Shown here piece after piece: positions 8,148 to 16,657 of a stretch of DNA of 64,000 nucleotides. Below the pieces are notes generated by a model. It saw only the letters and a list, made by a program, of their open reading frames with translations, was not told where the DNA came from and made no database searches. This DNA comes from Gordonia prachuapensis (GTDB taxonomy: Bacteria; Actinomycetota; Actinomycetes; Mycobacteriales; Mycobacteriaceae). The translations under genes were made by a program, and so were the position numbers. The DNA is taken from positions 1 to 64,000 of the forward strand of contig NZ_JAZDUE010000007.1 of assembly GCF_036350515.1 (NCBI RefSeq), in the 5' to 3' direction. Position 1 is the first letter of the stretch; every line of letters begins with the position of its first letter.

Positions 8148-9220
8148 GCACCGCCACCACAGATCTGATGGCCAACGCCCGCAAGTACTCCGACACCCTC
8201 GACATCCGGATCACCGATTCGTCGTTGCGCGACGGCAGTCACCACAAGCGTCACCAGTTCACCGAGCAGGAGGTACGTGACATCGTCGGCGCGCTCGATG
8301 CGTCGGGAGTGCCGGTGATCGAGGTGACCCACGGCGACGGACTCGGTGGGTCGTCGTTCAACTACGGCTTCTCCAAAACCCCGGAGCAGCAACTGATCAA
8401 GGCCGCCGCAGAGACAGCGAAGCAGGCCAAGATCGCGTTCCTGATGCTGCCCGGGCTCGGCACCAAGGACGACATCCGGGCGGCGCAGGACAACGGTGGG
8501 CAGATCTGCCGCATCGCCACCCACTGCACCGAGGCCGACGTGTCGATCCAGCACTTCGGGCTCGCCCGCGATCTTGGGTTGGAGACCGTCGGTTTCCTGA
8601 TGATGAGCCATTCGCAGCCGCCCGAGAAGCTGGCCGAACAAGCCCGCATCATGGCCGACGCCGGCTGCCAATGCGTGTACGTGGTCGACTCCGCAGGCGC
8701 ACTGGTCCTCGAGGACGTCACCTACCGGGTCCAGGCGTTGCGCGCAGAGCTCGGTGACGATGCGCAGATCGGTTTCCACGGCCACGAGAACCTCGACATC
8801 GCAGTGGCCAACTCCATCAACGCCATTCGTGCCGGTGCGCAGCAGATCGACGGCTCGATCCGCCGCTTCGGCGCCGGCGCCGGTAACACGCCGACCGAGG
8901 CATTCGTCGGGGTGTGCGACAAGTTGGGTATCACCACCGGCGTGGATTTCATGAAGATCGCTGACGCCGCCCAGGATGTGGTGCGACCGGCGATGCCGTC
9001 GGAATGCCTGGTGGATCGCTCGGCGATGATGATGGGCTACGCCGGCTGCTACTCGAGCTTCCTCAAGCACGCCGAGGGTCACGCCGAACGCTACAACGTC
9101 TCGGCCGCCGAGATCCTGCTCGAGGCCGGCAACCGCAAACTCGTTGGTGGGCAAGAGGACCAGCTGATCGACATCGCGTTGGAACTGAAGAAGAAGCAGG
9201 ACACGAACGCGGGGGTCTGA
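8144..9220 (+). CDS. hsaF: 4-hydroxy-2-oxovalerate/4-hydroxy-2-oxohexanoate aldolase HsaF
   Basis: A 358-residue class II aldolase of the DmpG/BphI family. It splits 4-hydroxy-2-oxoacids into pyruvate plus propanal or acetaldehyde. The HMGL-like TIM barrel opens with ITDSSLRDGSHHKRHQFTEQ (catalytic Arg, Asp metal ligand and His). The metal-binding HGHENLD lies in the middle, followed by a DmpG communication domain with CVYVVDSAGA and SFLKHAEGHAERY. The ATG overlaps the hsaG stop. It is the last gene of the hsa set, and a 161-bp gap with a different operator type follows. Confidence 0.93.
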   Translation: MSTATTDLMANARKYSDTLDIRITDSSLRDGSHHKRHQFTEQEVRDIVGALDASGVPVIEVTHGDGLGGSSFNYGFSKTPEQQLIKAAAETAKQAKIAFLMLPGLGTKDDIRAAQDNGGQICRIATHCTEADVSIQHFGLARDLGLETVGFLMMSHSQPPEKLAEQARIMADAGCQCVYVVDSAGALVLEDVTYRVQALRAELGDDAQIGFHGHENLDIAVANSINAIRAGAQQIDGSIRRFGAGAGNTPTEAFVGVCDKLGITTGVDFMKIADAAQDVVRPAMPSECLVDRSAMMMGYAGCYSSFLKHAEGHAERYNVSAAEILLEAGNRKLVGGQEDQLIDIALELKKKQDTNAGV

Positions 9221-9344
9221 GCACCACCACACGCCGACGCGGGTCGCGCAGATGGACCGTCGCCAGCATTGCACTGGCACGCACATCGACGCGGCCCGCG
9301 TCTGCTGTTCTTGCCCGAAAGTCCTCGCGTCTATCAACTCCACA

Positions 9345-9356
9345 TGGTTAACTACG
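9345..9356. promoter_or_regulatory. Candidate GntR operator upstream of the first acyl-CoA dehydrogenase
   Basis: TGGTTAACTACG, with the palindromic core GTTAAC, ends 26 bp before the ATG at 9382. It is close to TAGTTAACTA at 17909-17918 and to a related element at 14173-14183. It fits the loose FadR/GntR pattern with GT and AC half-sites. It is assigned to the GntR gene at 12221 only by proximity. Confidence 0.5.
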
Positions 9357-9381
9357 TTGGATAGGCGGACGAAGGAGAAAC

Positions 9382-10440
9382 ATGGATTTCGCGCTGAGTA
9401 CCGAGCAGCTCGATCTCGCCGAGGCGGAGCGCGCCTGGCTGCACAAGCACGATCCCATCCTTGAACGACGCGAGTCGATCGACGAGTCGCCCGCTCGGCT
9501 CACTGCCGCCATGCGCAAGCACGTCGCCGAATCCGGCCTGGCCGGGTTGCTCACCAGCGCCGTCGGCGCTACCCATGTTGATCTGCTGGTGCTCGCCGAA
9601 ACGCACGGATGGGCGGGCAGTGCATTGCCGCTCGCCGAGATGGCCATCGCGGCGCGACTGCTGGAGGACATCGGACATTCGAGCGCCGAAGACGCGGCCG
9701 AGAGCACTGAGATCGTGGTCCCGGTACCTCCGGCACCCGACCTCCACGTGCGTGTCGATGGCGACACCCTCCGGGTCGTCGGCCGCAGTGCGCCCATCAC
9801 CGGCCTGATGGACGCCGACCGCATCGTGGTGGTGTCACAAACCGACGACGGGGCAGAAGTGGCAGCCGTGATCCGGGTCGAGGCCATCGAGGTCACCGTT
9901 CTCGATACGCTCGATCTGTTGCGATCGTGGGCGGTGGCCGACATCGACGTCACCCTCGAATCCGGTGACTGGGCAACGTTGTCCACGGGTTCGGCCGCCG
10001 CGTTGTCCGATCAGCTCGCGACCTTCCGCGCCGTCGACGCCCTGGGCTGTGCCGATCGACTTTTCACCATGGCCATCGATTACGCCGGGCAGCGTTCGCA
10101 GTTCGGGCAACCGATAGGTTCTTTCCAGGCTGTGAAACATCACCTTGCGAACATGGCGCTCTGGGTGGAGGCTTCGAGATCGACCTTGTGGCGGGCGGCA
10201 CTCGCGCTCGACGGTGATGACCCCGGCGAGCGCGCGGCGGCGGTGGCCGCGGCGGTGGCCTACGCCTGCAAGAGTTCCGGTGACACCGGCCAACTCGCAC
10301 TCCAGATCCACGGCGGCATCGGATTCACCTGGGAACACGACGTCCATCTGCTCATCCGGCGGATCAAGGTCGATGAACTCCTCGACGGCACCGTCGCCGA
10401 CCATCGTCGACGCGTGGTGGATCTGCATGCCGCCGGATGA
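9382..10440 (+). CDS. Acyl-CoA dehydrogenase, small degenerate subunit type (ChsE2/FadE28-like)
   Basis: A 352-residue acyl-CoA dehydrogenase-fold protein, shorter than the usual 380-400. The middle domain lacks the SEPxxGSD flavin/substrate motif. The C-terminal block reads QIHGGIGFTWEHDVHLLIRR and then LLDGTVADHR instead of GGTxEI, so the usual catalytic features are incomplete. Small subunits of the heterotetrameric dehydrogenases of steroid side-chain degradation have this form. The likely partner is the full-length enzyme at 16658. RBS GAAGGAG lies 5 bp before the ATG. It is followed by the aldolase fusion after 58 bp. The pairing is inferred. Confidence 0.82.
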   Translation: MDFALSTEQLDLAEAERAWLHKHDPILERRESIDESPARLTAAMRKHVAESGLAGLLTSAVGATHVDLLVLAETHGWAGSALPLAEMAIAARLLEDIGHSSAEDAAESTEIVVPVPPAPDLHVRVDGDTLRVVGRSAPITGLMDADRIVVVSQTDDGAEVAAVIRVEAIEVTVLDTLDLLRSWAVADIDVTLESGDWATLSTGSAAALSDQLATFRAVDALGCADRLFTMAIDYAGQRSQFGQPIGSFQAVKHHLANMALWVEASRSTLWRAALALDGDDPGERAAAVAAAVAYACKSSGDTGQLALQIHGGIGFTWEHDVHLLIRRIKVDELLDGTVADHRRRVVDLHAAG

Positions 10441-10498
10441 ACGCGACACCGTCGGACTGCCCGACGCCGTTGCCGAATCAGGAGAGCGGAGGCCAAGA

Positions 10499-12142
10499 GT
10501 GACGGGCCGACCCCTGCCGCAGCCCACGTTGCGGTCGGCCGAGTTCTGGGCCTCGGGTGTCGACGGCGTGCTGCGGATCGCGCGATGCGAGTCGTGCGGC
10601 CGGCTGTCACATCCGCGGCCACCGATGTGTCCACACTGCCGCAGCCGCGACCTCACCATGAGCCCCGTGTCGGGGCGCGGTGTGGTGGTCGCCGTCACGG
10701 TGAACGAACAGCAGTGGCTGCCCGACTTCCCGGCGCCCTACATCATCGCCATCGTTGCGCTGGAAGAGGATTCCGCGGCTCGCCTCACCACCAACATCAT
10801 CGGCTGCGATCCGGACGACGTACGCGTCGGGACGCGTGTGCGCGTCACCTTCGAACAGGCGGCCGCCGACATCTGGATTCCTCTGTTCGAACTCGACGAC
10901 GAACGGCCCAACGAGGGCGCGATTCCCGAACCGGAGGATCTGTCTGCGCGCTCGAGGCCGATGGCGTCGCCGGACAAGTTCGAGGATCGGGTGGCCATCA
11001 CCGGCATCGGACAGTCGGCGGTGGGGCGACGGCTGATGGTCGACCCGTTGACACTGACCGTAGACGCCTGCGAAGCGGCGGTCGCCGATGCCGGGCTGCG
11101 CTTCGAGGACATCGACGGGCTGGCGACCTACCCCGGCGGCCCGATCGGCGGTGGCCTCACCGAGGGCGGCACGATGCCGGTCGAGGAGATCCTGCGCATC
11201 CGGCCGACCTGGGTCAGCGGCGGCAACGAGTTCCCCGGGCAGAACGGCTCGATCATCGCGGCCATGCTCGCGGTCGCGTCCGGCCTTTGCCGACACGTGC
11301 TGTGCTATCGCACGGTCTGGGAGAGCTCGCATGCGGCCATGGTCCGCGACGGCAGATGGGTGGTGCCGGATGCGCGCGCCACCGGGATGACCGAGCATCG
11401 GGCCCCCTACGGCGCAATGTCGCCGGCCAACTGGATCGCGTTGTGCGCCAGCAACTATTTTCACCGATACGGTGGTTCCCGGGAGACGCTCGGTGCGATC
11501 GCGGTCACTGCTCGACAGCATGCCGCCGCGAATCCTGAGGCGGTGTACCGCGAGCCGATCACCATGGACGACTACCTCGGCGCGCGGATGATCTCGAGCC
11601 CGTTCGGTCTCTACGACTGCGACGTCCCCGTCGACGGTGCGGTCGCCGTGGTGGTCTCGGCGGTGGACTACGCCACCGACGGCCCGAACCCGCCGGTGTT
11701 CGTCGAAGCCGTCGGTACCCAGATCATGGAGACCCTGTCGTGGGATCAGGGAACCCTGACGCACCTGCCGCAGTCATTGGGGCCGTCGAAGCACCTCTGG
11801 ACACGGACCGACTGCTCACCGGATGACGTCGACGTGGCCCTGCTCTACGACGGGTTCACCTTCAACGCGTTGTCGTGGCTCGAAGCTCTCGGCTTCTGCG
11901 AACTCGGCGGTGCCGCGGACTTCATCGGCGACGGCAGCGCCATCCGACTCGGCGGCCGGCTGCCGGTCAACCCGCACGGTGGTCAGCTCTCCGCCGGACG
12001 GCTGCACGGTTACGGCTTTTTTCGCGAGGCGGTCCGACAACTGCGTGGACACGCCGACTCGCGCCAGGTGCCCGATGCCGAACTGGCGGTGGTCACCGCG
12101 GGCGGTGGGGTGCCTTCAGGTGCGATCTTGCTCCGCCGATGA
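10499..12142 (+). CDS. DUF35 (OB-fold/zinc ribbon) fused to SCP2-thiolase-like aldolase (Ltp2-like)
   Basis: A 547-residue protein from GTG 10499, chosen because GCGGAGG lies just upstream and because an earlier start would overlap the preceding gene. Residues 1-150 are a DUF35 domain with a Cys30/Cys33/Cys44/Cys47 zinc ribbon (CESCG, CPHC) and an OB fold. From about 165 it is thiolase-fold (VAITGIGQSAVG to the C-terminal VNPHGGQLSAGRLHGYGFFR). At the nucleophile-Cys position it reads EFPGQNGSIIAAMLA, with no Cys, so it is not a true thiolase. In cholesterol degradation the Ltp2 aldolase works with the DUF35 domain of ChsH2 to cleave a beta-hydroxyacyl-CoA side chain. Here both parts are on one chain, without the MaoC part. 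Confidence 0.85.
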   Translation: MTGRPLPQPTLRSAEFWASGVDGVLRIARCESCGRLSHPRPPMCPHCRSRDLTMSPVSGRGVVVAVTVNEQQWLPDFPAPYIIAIVALEEDSAARLTTNIIGCDPDDVRVGTRVRVTFEQAAADIWIPLFELDDERPNEGAIPEPEDLSARSRPMASPDKFEDRVAITGIGQSAVGRRLMVDPLTLTVDACEAAVADAGLRFEDIDGLATYPGGPIGGGLTEGGTMPVEEILRIRPTWVSGGNEFPGQNGSIIAAMLAVASGLCRHVLCYRTVWESSHAAMVRDGRWVVPDARATGMTEHRAPYGAMSPANWIALCASNYFHRYGGSRETLGAIAVTARQHAAANPEAVYREPITMDDYLGARMISSPFGLYDCDVPVDGAVAVVVSAVDYATDGPNPPVFVEAVGTQIMETLSWDQGTLTHLPQSLGPSKHLWTRTDCSPDDVDVALLYDGFTFNALSWLEALGFCELGGAADFIGDGSAIRLGGRLPVNPHGGQLSAGRLHGYGFFREAVRQLRGHADSRQVPDAELAVVTAGGGVPSGAILLRR

Positions 12143-12180
12143 CGTGAATGTCCAGGTCACGCGCGGTGCTGAGGGTGAGG

Positions 12181-12197
12181 TAACTTAACAAGTGAAC
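12181..12197. promoter_or_regulatory. Possible autoregulatory site before gntR-type gene
   Basis: TAACTTAACAAGTGAAC is an AT-rich stretch with partial GT/AC symmetry in an otherwise GC-rich 78-bp gap, 23 bp before the GTG at 12221. It resembles the TTAACTA sites elsewhere only weakly. Confidence 0.3.
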
Positions 12198-12220
12198 GTT
12201 GTCGATGAGAGGACCCATAC

Positions 12221-13018
12221 GTGACCGACAACTCCCTGGCAGCGATCTTTGCGACCCGTTCCGACGGCGAGCGGGGCATCCGGACCCCCAAGACCGCAGA
12301 GCTCGTCGCCCGCAAACTGCGCAGCATGATCGTCGACGGCGAATTGGCGGCAGGCGACCATCTGCCGAACGAAGCCGAACTGATGGAGTTGTTCTCGGTC
12401 AGCAGGCCGACACTGCGCGAGGCCATCCGTGTGCTCGAGGCCGAACGACTCGTCGAGGTGCGCCGCGGGTCCCGCTCGGGCGCCAAGGTGTGTATCCCCG
12501 GACCCGAGGTCGTCGCACGGCCCGCATCGCTGCTGCTGGAACTCGCGGGGGCCACCGTCGCCGATGTTTATCGGGCACTGGAGGCCGTGGAGCCCGCCGC
12601 CGCGCGCTTGCTCGCGGAGGAGGGCGACGAGACCGCCTTCGATGAACTCGAGCGATTCGTCGACGAGGTGGTACCCGACGAGTACGCATCCGGGCAATTC
12701 GGGAAGGCTGCGGCGGAGTTCCATTCGCTCATGGTGCGGTTGTCGGGCAGCCCGACACTCGCCCTCATCTCCGGCATGGTGCACGAGATCTTCGAACGCA
12801 ATCACGTCGCGTTTGCGCAGCAGAACGTGAATCGCGATCGTGAGCAACACGAGTCCAACTACAAGTTGTTCGTCCGATCTCAGCGGAAGTTCATCAAGCT
12901 GCTCCGCGCGCGCGACGGTGCCGGAGCATTTGCCCACTGGCAGAAACACATGGGCGTCGCCCGTGAGTTCGTCATGCTCGGGCGGGAGGACCTCAAGGTG
13001 CAGGACCTGCTGGACTGA
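12221..13018 (+). CDS. GntR-family transcriptional regulator, FadR/FCD type
   Basis: A 265-residue regulator. The winged helix runs from about 25 to 90: ELVARKLRSMIVDGELAAGD, LPNEAELMELFSVSRPTLRE, AIRVLEAERLVEVRRG. A helical FCD ligand domain of about 150 residues follows (AAAEFHSLMVRLSGSPTLAL, ARDGAGAFAHWQKHM). Such proteins usually sense an acid or acyl-CoA and repress nearby catabolic genes. It starts at GTG with GAGAGGA upstream. It lies after the aldolase fusion and is convergent with the SDR at 13349. The TTAACTA-like sites at 9345, 14173 and 17909 are its candidate targets. The ligand is unknown. Confidence 0.88.
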   Translation: MTDNSLAAIFATRSDGERGIRTPKTAELVARKLRSMIVDGELAAGDHLPNEAELMELFSVSRPTLREAIRVLEAERLVEVRRGSRSGAKVCIPGPEVVARPASLLLELAGATVADVYRALEAVEPAAARLLAEEGDETAFDELERFVDEVVPDEYASGQFGKAAAEFHSLMVRLSGSPTLALISGMVHEIFERNHVAFAQQNVNRDREQHESNYKLFVRSQRKFIKLLRARDGAGAFAHWQKHMGVAREFVMLGREDLKVQDLLD

Positions 13019-13150
13019 CCCTGGGCCGTGCGCGCCTGTTCTGCTGATCGGGCCGCCTGAGTGGCACTGAGCGAGCAAGGGTATCGAGGTCAGCGGTCGC
13101 AGGAGATCGATTGTTGTGCAAGTGGTCTCGATACGCTGTCTCGCCTAGCG

Positions 13151-13309
13151 GCTCGACAGCTACTCGACCAGCGGGGGGTGTCCTGCCTGGCTCGACAGCT
13201 ACTCGACCAGCGGGGGGGTGACCTGCCTGGCTCGACAGGTACTCGACCAGCGGGGAGGGGGCTTGCCTGTGGTTTGACGGCTACTGGACCGGCGGGGGTC
13301 TTGCCTGGG
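13151..13309. repeat. Tandem repeat, four copies with about 40-bp period
   Basis: Copies begin near 13151, 13190, 13230 and 13271. The core is CTCGACAGCTACTCGACCAG followed by CGGGG and a CTGCCTGG junction. The fourth copy is diverged (TTTGACGGCTACTGGACCGG). Just upstream, GGTCTCGATACGCTGTCTCG is a dispersed-repeat sequence of the style often seen in Gordonia and Rhodococcus genomes. It fills the 330-bp gap between two convergent genes, where I see no gene. The copies contain short inverted pieces (CTCGAC / GTCGAG-like) and could act in transcription termination. Confidence 0.82.
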
Positions 13310-13348
13310 CGAACGTCAACCTGGAGTGGCCGCGCTGAGATCACCCAT

Positions 13349-14107
13349 CTAACGTGGCGCGAACCGCTGCCCCGCATCGAGTCGCAGGCACTGCCCGTTG
13401 AGCATCGGGTTGTCGACGATGGCCAACGCCAGCTTCGCGTACTCACTCGGCCGTCCCATCCGCTTCGGGAAGGCGGCGTCTTTCACCAACGGGGCCACCT
13501 GGTCTTCGCTGAACTTCGCGGTGGCGCCGGTCGAGAACAGGCTCGGTGCGATCGCGACCACGCGAATTCCCAACGGGCCCAGATCGCGGGCCATGGCCAG
13601 GGCGCTACCGGCGATCCCGGCTTTCGCTGCGGCGTAGGCGACTTGGCCGATCTGGCCCTCGAAGGCCGCCAACGATGACGTGTTGACGATGACGCCGCGT
13701 TCCTCGTCGACGGGATCGTTGGCGCTCATGTGCTGCGCCTGGAGGCGATTCAGGTTGAACGTGCCGACCAGGTTCAGGTCGACGACCTGACGGAACATGT
13801 CGAGATCGTGGGGGCCACGGCGGCCCAAGGTCTTCTGCACCTTTCCGCCGCCGGCCGTGTTCACCGCGATGTGCAGTCCACCCATCTCCGACACCGCATC
13901 GGCGAGGACTCCTTCGGTTCCGTCGAAGTCCAGGATGTCGACCGCGTGGAAAGTGCCCCCGATTTCGGCGGCGACGTCCTTGCCGTCACTGCCCTCCCGG
14001 TCGAGGATTGCCACGGTCGCACCGCCGGCTGCGAGTGCTTCCGCGGTGGCGCGGCCCATGCCCGAGGCACCGCCGACGACGACGGCCTTCCGGTGTGCGA
14101 GGTCCAT
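13349..14107 (-). CDS. SDR-family 3-hydroxyacyl-CoA dehydrogenase (type 2/HSD10-like)
   Basis: A 252-residue classical short-chain dehydrogenase. It has the Rossmann motif VVVGGASGMGRATAEAL, acidic residue after beta-2 (ILDREGSDG), NTAGGG, and an active site with NTSSLAAFEGQIGQVAYAAA (Ser, Tyr) and K two residues later. The motif set and C-terminus (LNGQCLRLDAGQRF) resemble type-2 3-hydroxyacyl-CoA dehydrogenases (HSD10). A beta-oxidation role, oxidising a hydroxyacyl-CoA or hydroxysteroid with NAD, is likely. The ATG at 14107 is preceded by AAGGAG, and longer upstream starts lack this. It is divergent from the CoA ligase at 14293. Confidence 0.85.
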   Translation of the reverse strand: MDLAHRKAVVVGGASGMGRATAEALAAGGATVAILDREGSDGKDVAAEIGGTFHAVDILDFDGTEGVLADAVSEMGGLHIAVNTAGGGKVQKTLGRRGPHDLDMFRQVVDLNLVGTFNLNRLQAQHMSANDPVDEERGVIVNTSSLAAFEGQIGQVAYAAAKAGIAGSALAMARDLGPLGIRVVAIAPSLFSTGATAKFSEDQVAPLVKDAAFPKRMGRPSEYAKLALAIVDNPMLNGQCLRLDAGQRFAPR

Positions 14108-14162
14108 GACGATCTCCTTCGTGTGCGACGCAACGTTGTGCGTCGTCGACGATTGTGATGCA

Positions 14163-14190
14163 GTTATCATACTAACTAAACTATGTAAGA
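14163..14190. promoter_or_regulatory. AT-rich operator region between divergent SDR and CoA ligase genes
   Basis: The stretch holds TTATCATACTAACTAAACTA followed by TGTAAGA. On the reverse strand it reads TAGTTTAGTTAGTATGATAA. It shares the TAACTA and CTATGT pieces with the 17909 palindrome and lies in the middle of the 185-bp divergent region. It is a candidate shared promoter/operator for both genes. Confidence 0.45.
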
Positions 14191-14292
14191 TTTCCGGAGT
14201 GGTCCCACACAACGGCATGAGTGGTGTGGTGGCGCGTGTCGTCGCGTGATGATGCCACCGGACAGCGTTATCGGACAGGGAGTGGAGCTCGC

Positions 14293-15807
14293 ATGAACAT
14301 CGGATTGTTGCTGGACATGGCCGCCGATGGTTTCGGTGACCGGGTGGTCATCGGGCCACGGGACTCCGGGATCACCGCGGCGCAACTGCGCAGCATGGCC
14401 GACGCCGGCGCCGAAGTCATCCGAGCGCACTCCGCGGAGGCGGTGGTCTATCTCGCGGTGAACGGCCCGGCGTTTCCGGTGGCGATGTTCGCCGCAGCAC
14501 GTGCCGGGGTGCCGCTCGTCCCGGTCAACTATCGGCTCGGTTCCGAACAACTCGACGCGCTGCTTTCCAATCACCCGTCGGCGCTCGGCATCGCCGATGC
14601 CGAGCACGTGCACATCCTGCAGCGCGCGGGACTCACCACCATCACTCCCGAACAGTGGCTGACCAGTGCGCAGATGACCGAGCCCGCAGCGGACGGCGGC
14701 AACGACGCGGCGGCCGACGTCCCGGCGGTGATCATCTACACCTCCGGAACCACTGCGGCACCGAAGGGGGTGTTGTTGCGCAACGAGAATCTGACCTCGT
14801 ACGTCTTCGGTTCAGTGGAGTTCGCCAACGCAGGGGAGGACCAGGCCGCTCTCGTCAGTGTCCCGCCCTACCACATCGCCGCCGTGGCCAACGTGATCAG
14901 CAACCTCTACGCGGGCCGGCGGACGATGGTGCTCGAACAGTTCACACCGGAGCAATGGCTGCACACGGTGCGCGCGGAACATATCACCAACGCGCTCGTC
15001 GTGCCGACGATGTTGTCGAGGATCGTCGAGTCCGACGCCGACAAGGACGTGCCGTCACTGCGCAACCTCGCCTATGGGGGTGCGCCGATGCCCTCGCGGG
15101 TCATCGAGCGGGCGCTCGAACTCTGGCCCCAGGTCGGCTTCGTGAACGCCTACGGTCTCACCGAGACCAGTTCCACCATTGCTGTTCTCGGACCTGACGA
15201 TCACCGCGATGCGCTCGCCGGCGACGACGAGCGTATCCGGGCGCGCCTGGGCTCGGTCGGGCGTGCCCTACCCGGCGTCGTCATCGAGATCCGTGACGAC
15301 GACGGCGCCCTGCTGGGACCTGAGGAGGTGGGCCGGATCTGCGTGGCCGGCGAGCAGGTCTCGGCCGAGTACGCCGGCATCGGCCGGGTGACCGATGAGC
15401 AAGGCTTCTTCGACACCCGCGACAAGGGTTACCTCGACGCCGACGGATTTTTGTTCGTCGGTGGCCGTGCGGACGACACCATCATCCGCGGCGCGGAGAA
15501 CATCGCGCCCGCCGAGATCGAAGACGTCATCCTGCGCCACCCCGACGTCCTCGACGTCGCGGTGGTGGGCGTTCCCGACGACGACTGGGGTCAGCGCATA
15601 GAGGCGGCGGTGGTGTTGCGGCCCGGGGTCGAGGTCGACTCGGAGTCGCTGCGTGACCACGTCCGTAAGACGCTGCGCAGCAGCAAGACCCCGGACCGGT
15701 TCGTCTACTGGCCCGAGGTGCCGAGGACCGAGACCGGCAAGCTGGTCCGCCGGCATGTGGTGGACCGCCTGGTCAATCTGAGTGAACCGGCGTCGGAGCC
15801 CGCATGA
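14293..15807 (+). CDS. Acyl-CoA synthetase (FadD-like, AMP-forming)
   Basis: A 504-residue class I adenylate-forming ligase that activates a carboxylic acid as acyl-AMP and then acyl-CoA. It has the P-loop motif IIYTSGTTAAPKGV, A5 motif NAYGLTETSSTIAV, FDTRDKGYLDADGFLFVGGR (A7/A8) and C-terminal PRTETGKLVRR with the catalytic Lys. The ATG at 14293 follows GGGAGTGGAG, and an in-frame start 24 codons upstream lacks a ribosome site. It leads an operon with the enoyl-CoA hydratase and the acyl-CoA dehydrogenase. The substrate is likely a ring-derived or side-chain acid, but the sequence does not specify it. Confidence 0.88.
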   Translation: MNIGLLLDMAADGFGDRVVIGPRDSGITAAQLRSMADAGAEVIRAHSAEAVVYLAVNGPAFPVAMFAAARAGVPLVPVNYRLGSEQLDALLSNHPSALGIADAEHVHILQRAGLTTITPEQWLTSAQMTEPAADGGNDAAADVPAVIIYTSGTTAAPKGVLLRNENLTSYVFGSVEFANAGEDQAALVSVPPYHIAAVANVISNLYAGRRTMVLEQFTPEQWLHTVRAEHITNALVVPTMLSRIVESDADKDVPSLRNLAYGGAPMPSRVIERALELWPQVGFVNAYGLTETSSTIAVLGPDDHRDALAGDDERIRARLGSVGRALPGVVIEIRDDDGALLGPEEVGRICVAGEQVSAEYAGIGRVTDEQGFFDTRDKGYLDADGFLFVGGRADDTIIRGAENIAPAEIEDVILRHPDVLDVAVVGVPDDDWGQRIEAAVVLRPGVEVDSESLRDHVRKTLRSSKTPDRFVYWPEVPRTETGKLVRRHVVDRLVNLSEPASEPA

Positions 15808-15836
15808 CCCGGACGCTGCGCACCAACGGAGGCGAC

Positions 15837-16619
15837 ATGGATCTCGACAGCCTGACCACGGTGATCGCCGAACTCCACGAGCACGTGCTGACCATCACCC
15901 TCAACCGGCCGGAGCGGATGAACTCGTTCACCAACGTCATGCGGAACGAGTTCCGCGACATCTGGGAGTTTGCCCGCGAGGCCGACGACGTGCATGTCAT
16001 CGTCTTGCGCGGGGCCGGCGAGCGAGCCTTCTCCACCGGGATGGACACCCGCGAGGGCACCTTCGTCTCCGACAACGTGTTCAGCCGGCGCGACCCCGGA
16101 ATCGATCTGTCGCCCAAGCAGAACGGCTGCTGGAAGCCGCTGATCAGCGCGGTGCACGGGATGGCTGCCGGCGGTGCGCTGTACTGGCTCAACGAATCCG
16201 ACATCATCGTGGCGAGTGACGACGCCCAGTTCTTCGACCCTCACGTCTCCTACGGCCTGGTGGCCGCGCTCGAACCCATCGGACTGGCGCACCGCATCCC
16301 CATCGGTGAGGTGCTCCGGATGGTCCTGCTGGGCCTGGACGAGCGGATGTCCGCCGAGCGAGCCAGAGAGATCGGGTTCGTCTCCGAGATCGTTGCCCGA
16401 GAGGAGCTCTGGACACGGGCCGACGTTCTTGCGCGACGCATCGCCGCCAAACCGCCGGCCGCGATCCAGGGCAGTGTTCGGGCCATCTGGGAATCCCGCG
16501 ACACGGGGAGGTCGCAAGCACTGGCCACCGGAATGGCCTACACATCACTGGGCAACCCGATCGGCAAGGCGCAGGTGGTCCGGTCCGAGGTCGCCACACG
16601 CGATTACGAAGTCAGGTAA
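15837..16619 (+). CDS. Enoyl-CoA hydratase/isomerase (crotonase fold)
   Basis: A 260-residue crotonase. It has the N-terminal block HVLTITLNRPERMNSFTN, CoA/oxyanion segment AGERAFSTGMD, second oxyanion loop HGMAAGGALYWLNESDI, and FFDPHVSYGLVAALEPIGL. The reaction is probably hydration or isomerisation of an enoyl-CoA. It begins at ATG 15837 behind CGGAGG. An alternative ATG at 15804 overlaps the ligase stop by 4 bp and would add 11 residues. It lies between a CoA ligase and an acyl-CoA dehydrogenase, matching stepwise beta-oxidation. Confidence 0.86.
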   Translation: MDLDSLTTVIAELHEHVLTITLNRPERMNSFTNVMRNEFRDIWEFAREADDVHVIVLRGAGERAFSTGMDTREGTFVSDNVFSRRDPGIDLSPKQNGCWKPLISAVHGMAAGGALYWLNESDIIVASDDAQFFDPHVSYGLVAALEPIGLAHRIPIGEVLRMVLLGLDERMSAERAREIGFVSEIVAREELWTRADVLARRIAAKPPAAIQGSVRAIWESRDTGRSQALATGMAYTSLGNPIGKAQVVRSEVATRDYEVR

Positions 16620-16657
16620 GTGCCGCAACGTCATCGACGGCGTCGGCAGGGAGTGAG

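Noticed and set aside
10145..10498. N-terminal extension of the aldolase fusion
   Set aside because: The frame is open upstream but overlaps the acyl-CoA dehydrogenase and gives Arg/Ser-rich nonsense; GTG 10499 with GCGGAGG is the credible start.
13151..13309. Possible CRISPR array
   Set aside because: The copies are 39-41 bp apart with no unique spacers between them, and no cas genes are present; it is a simple tandem repeat.
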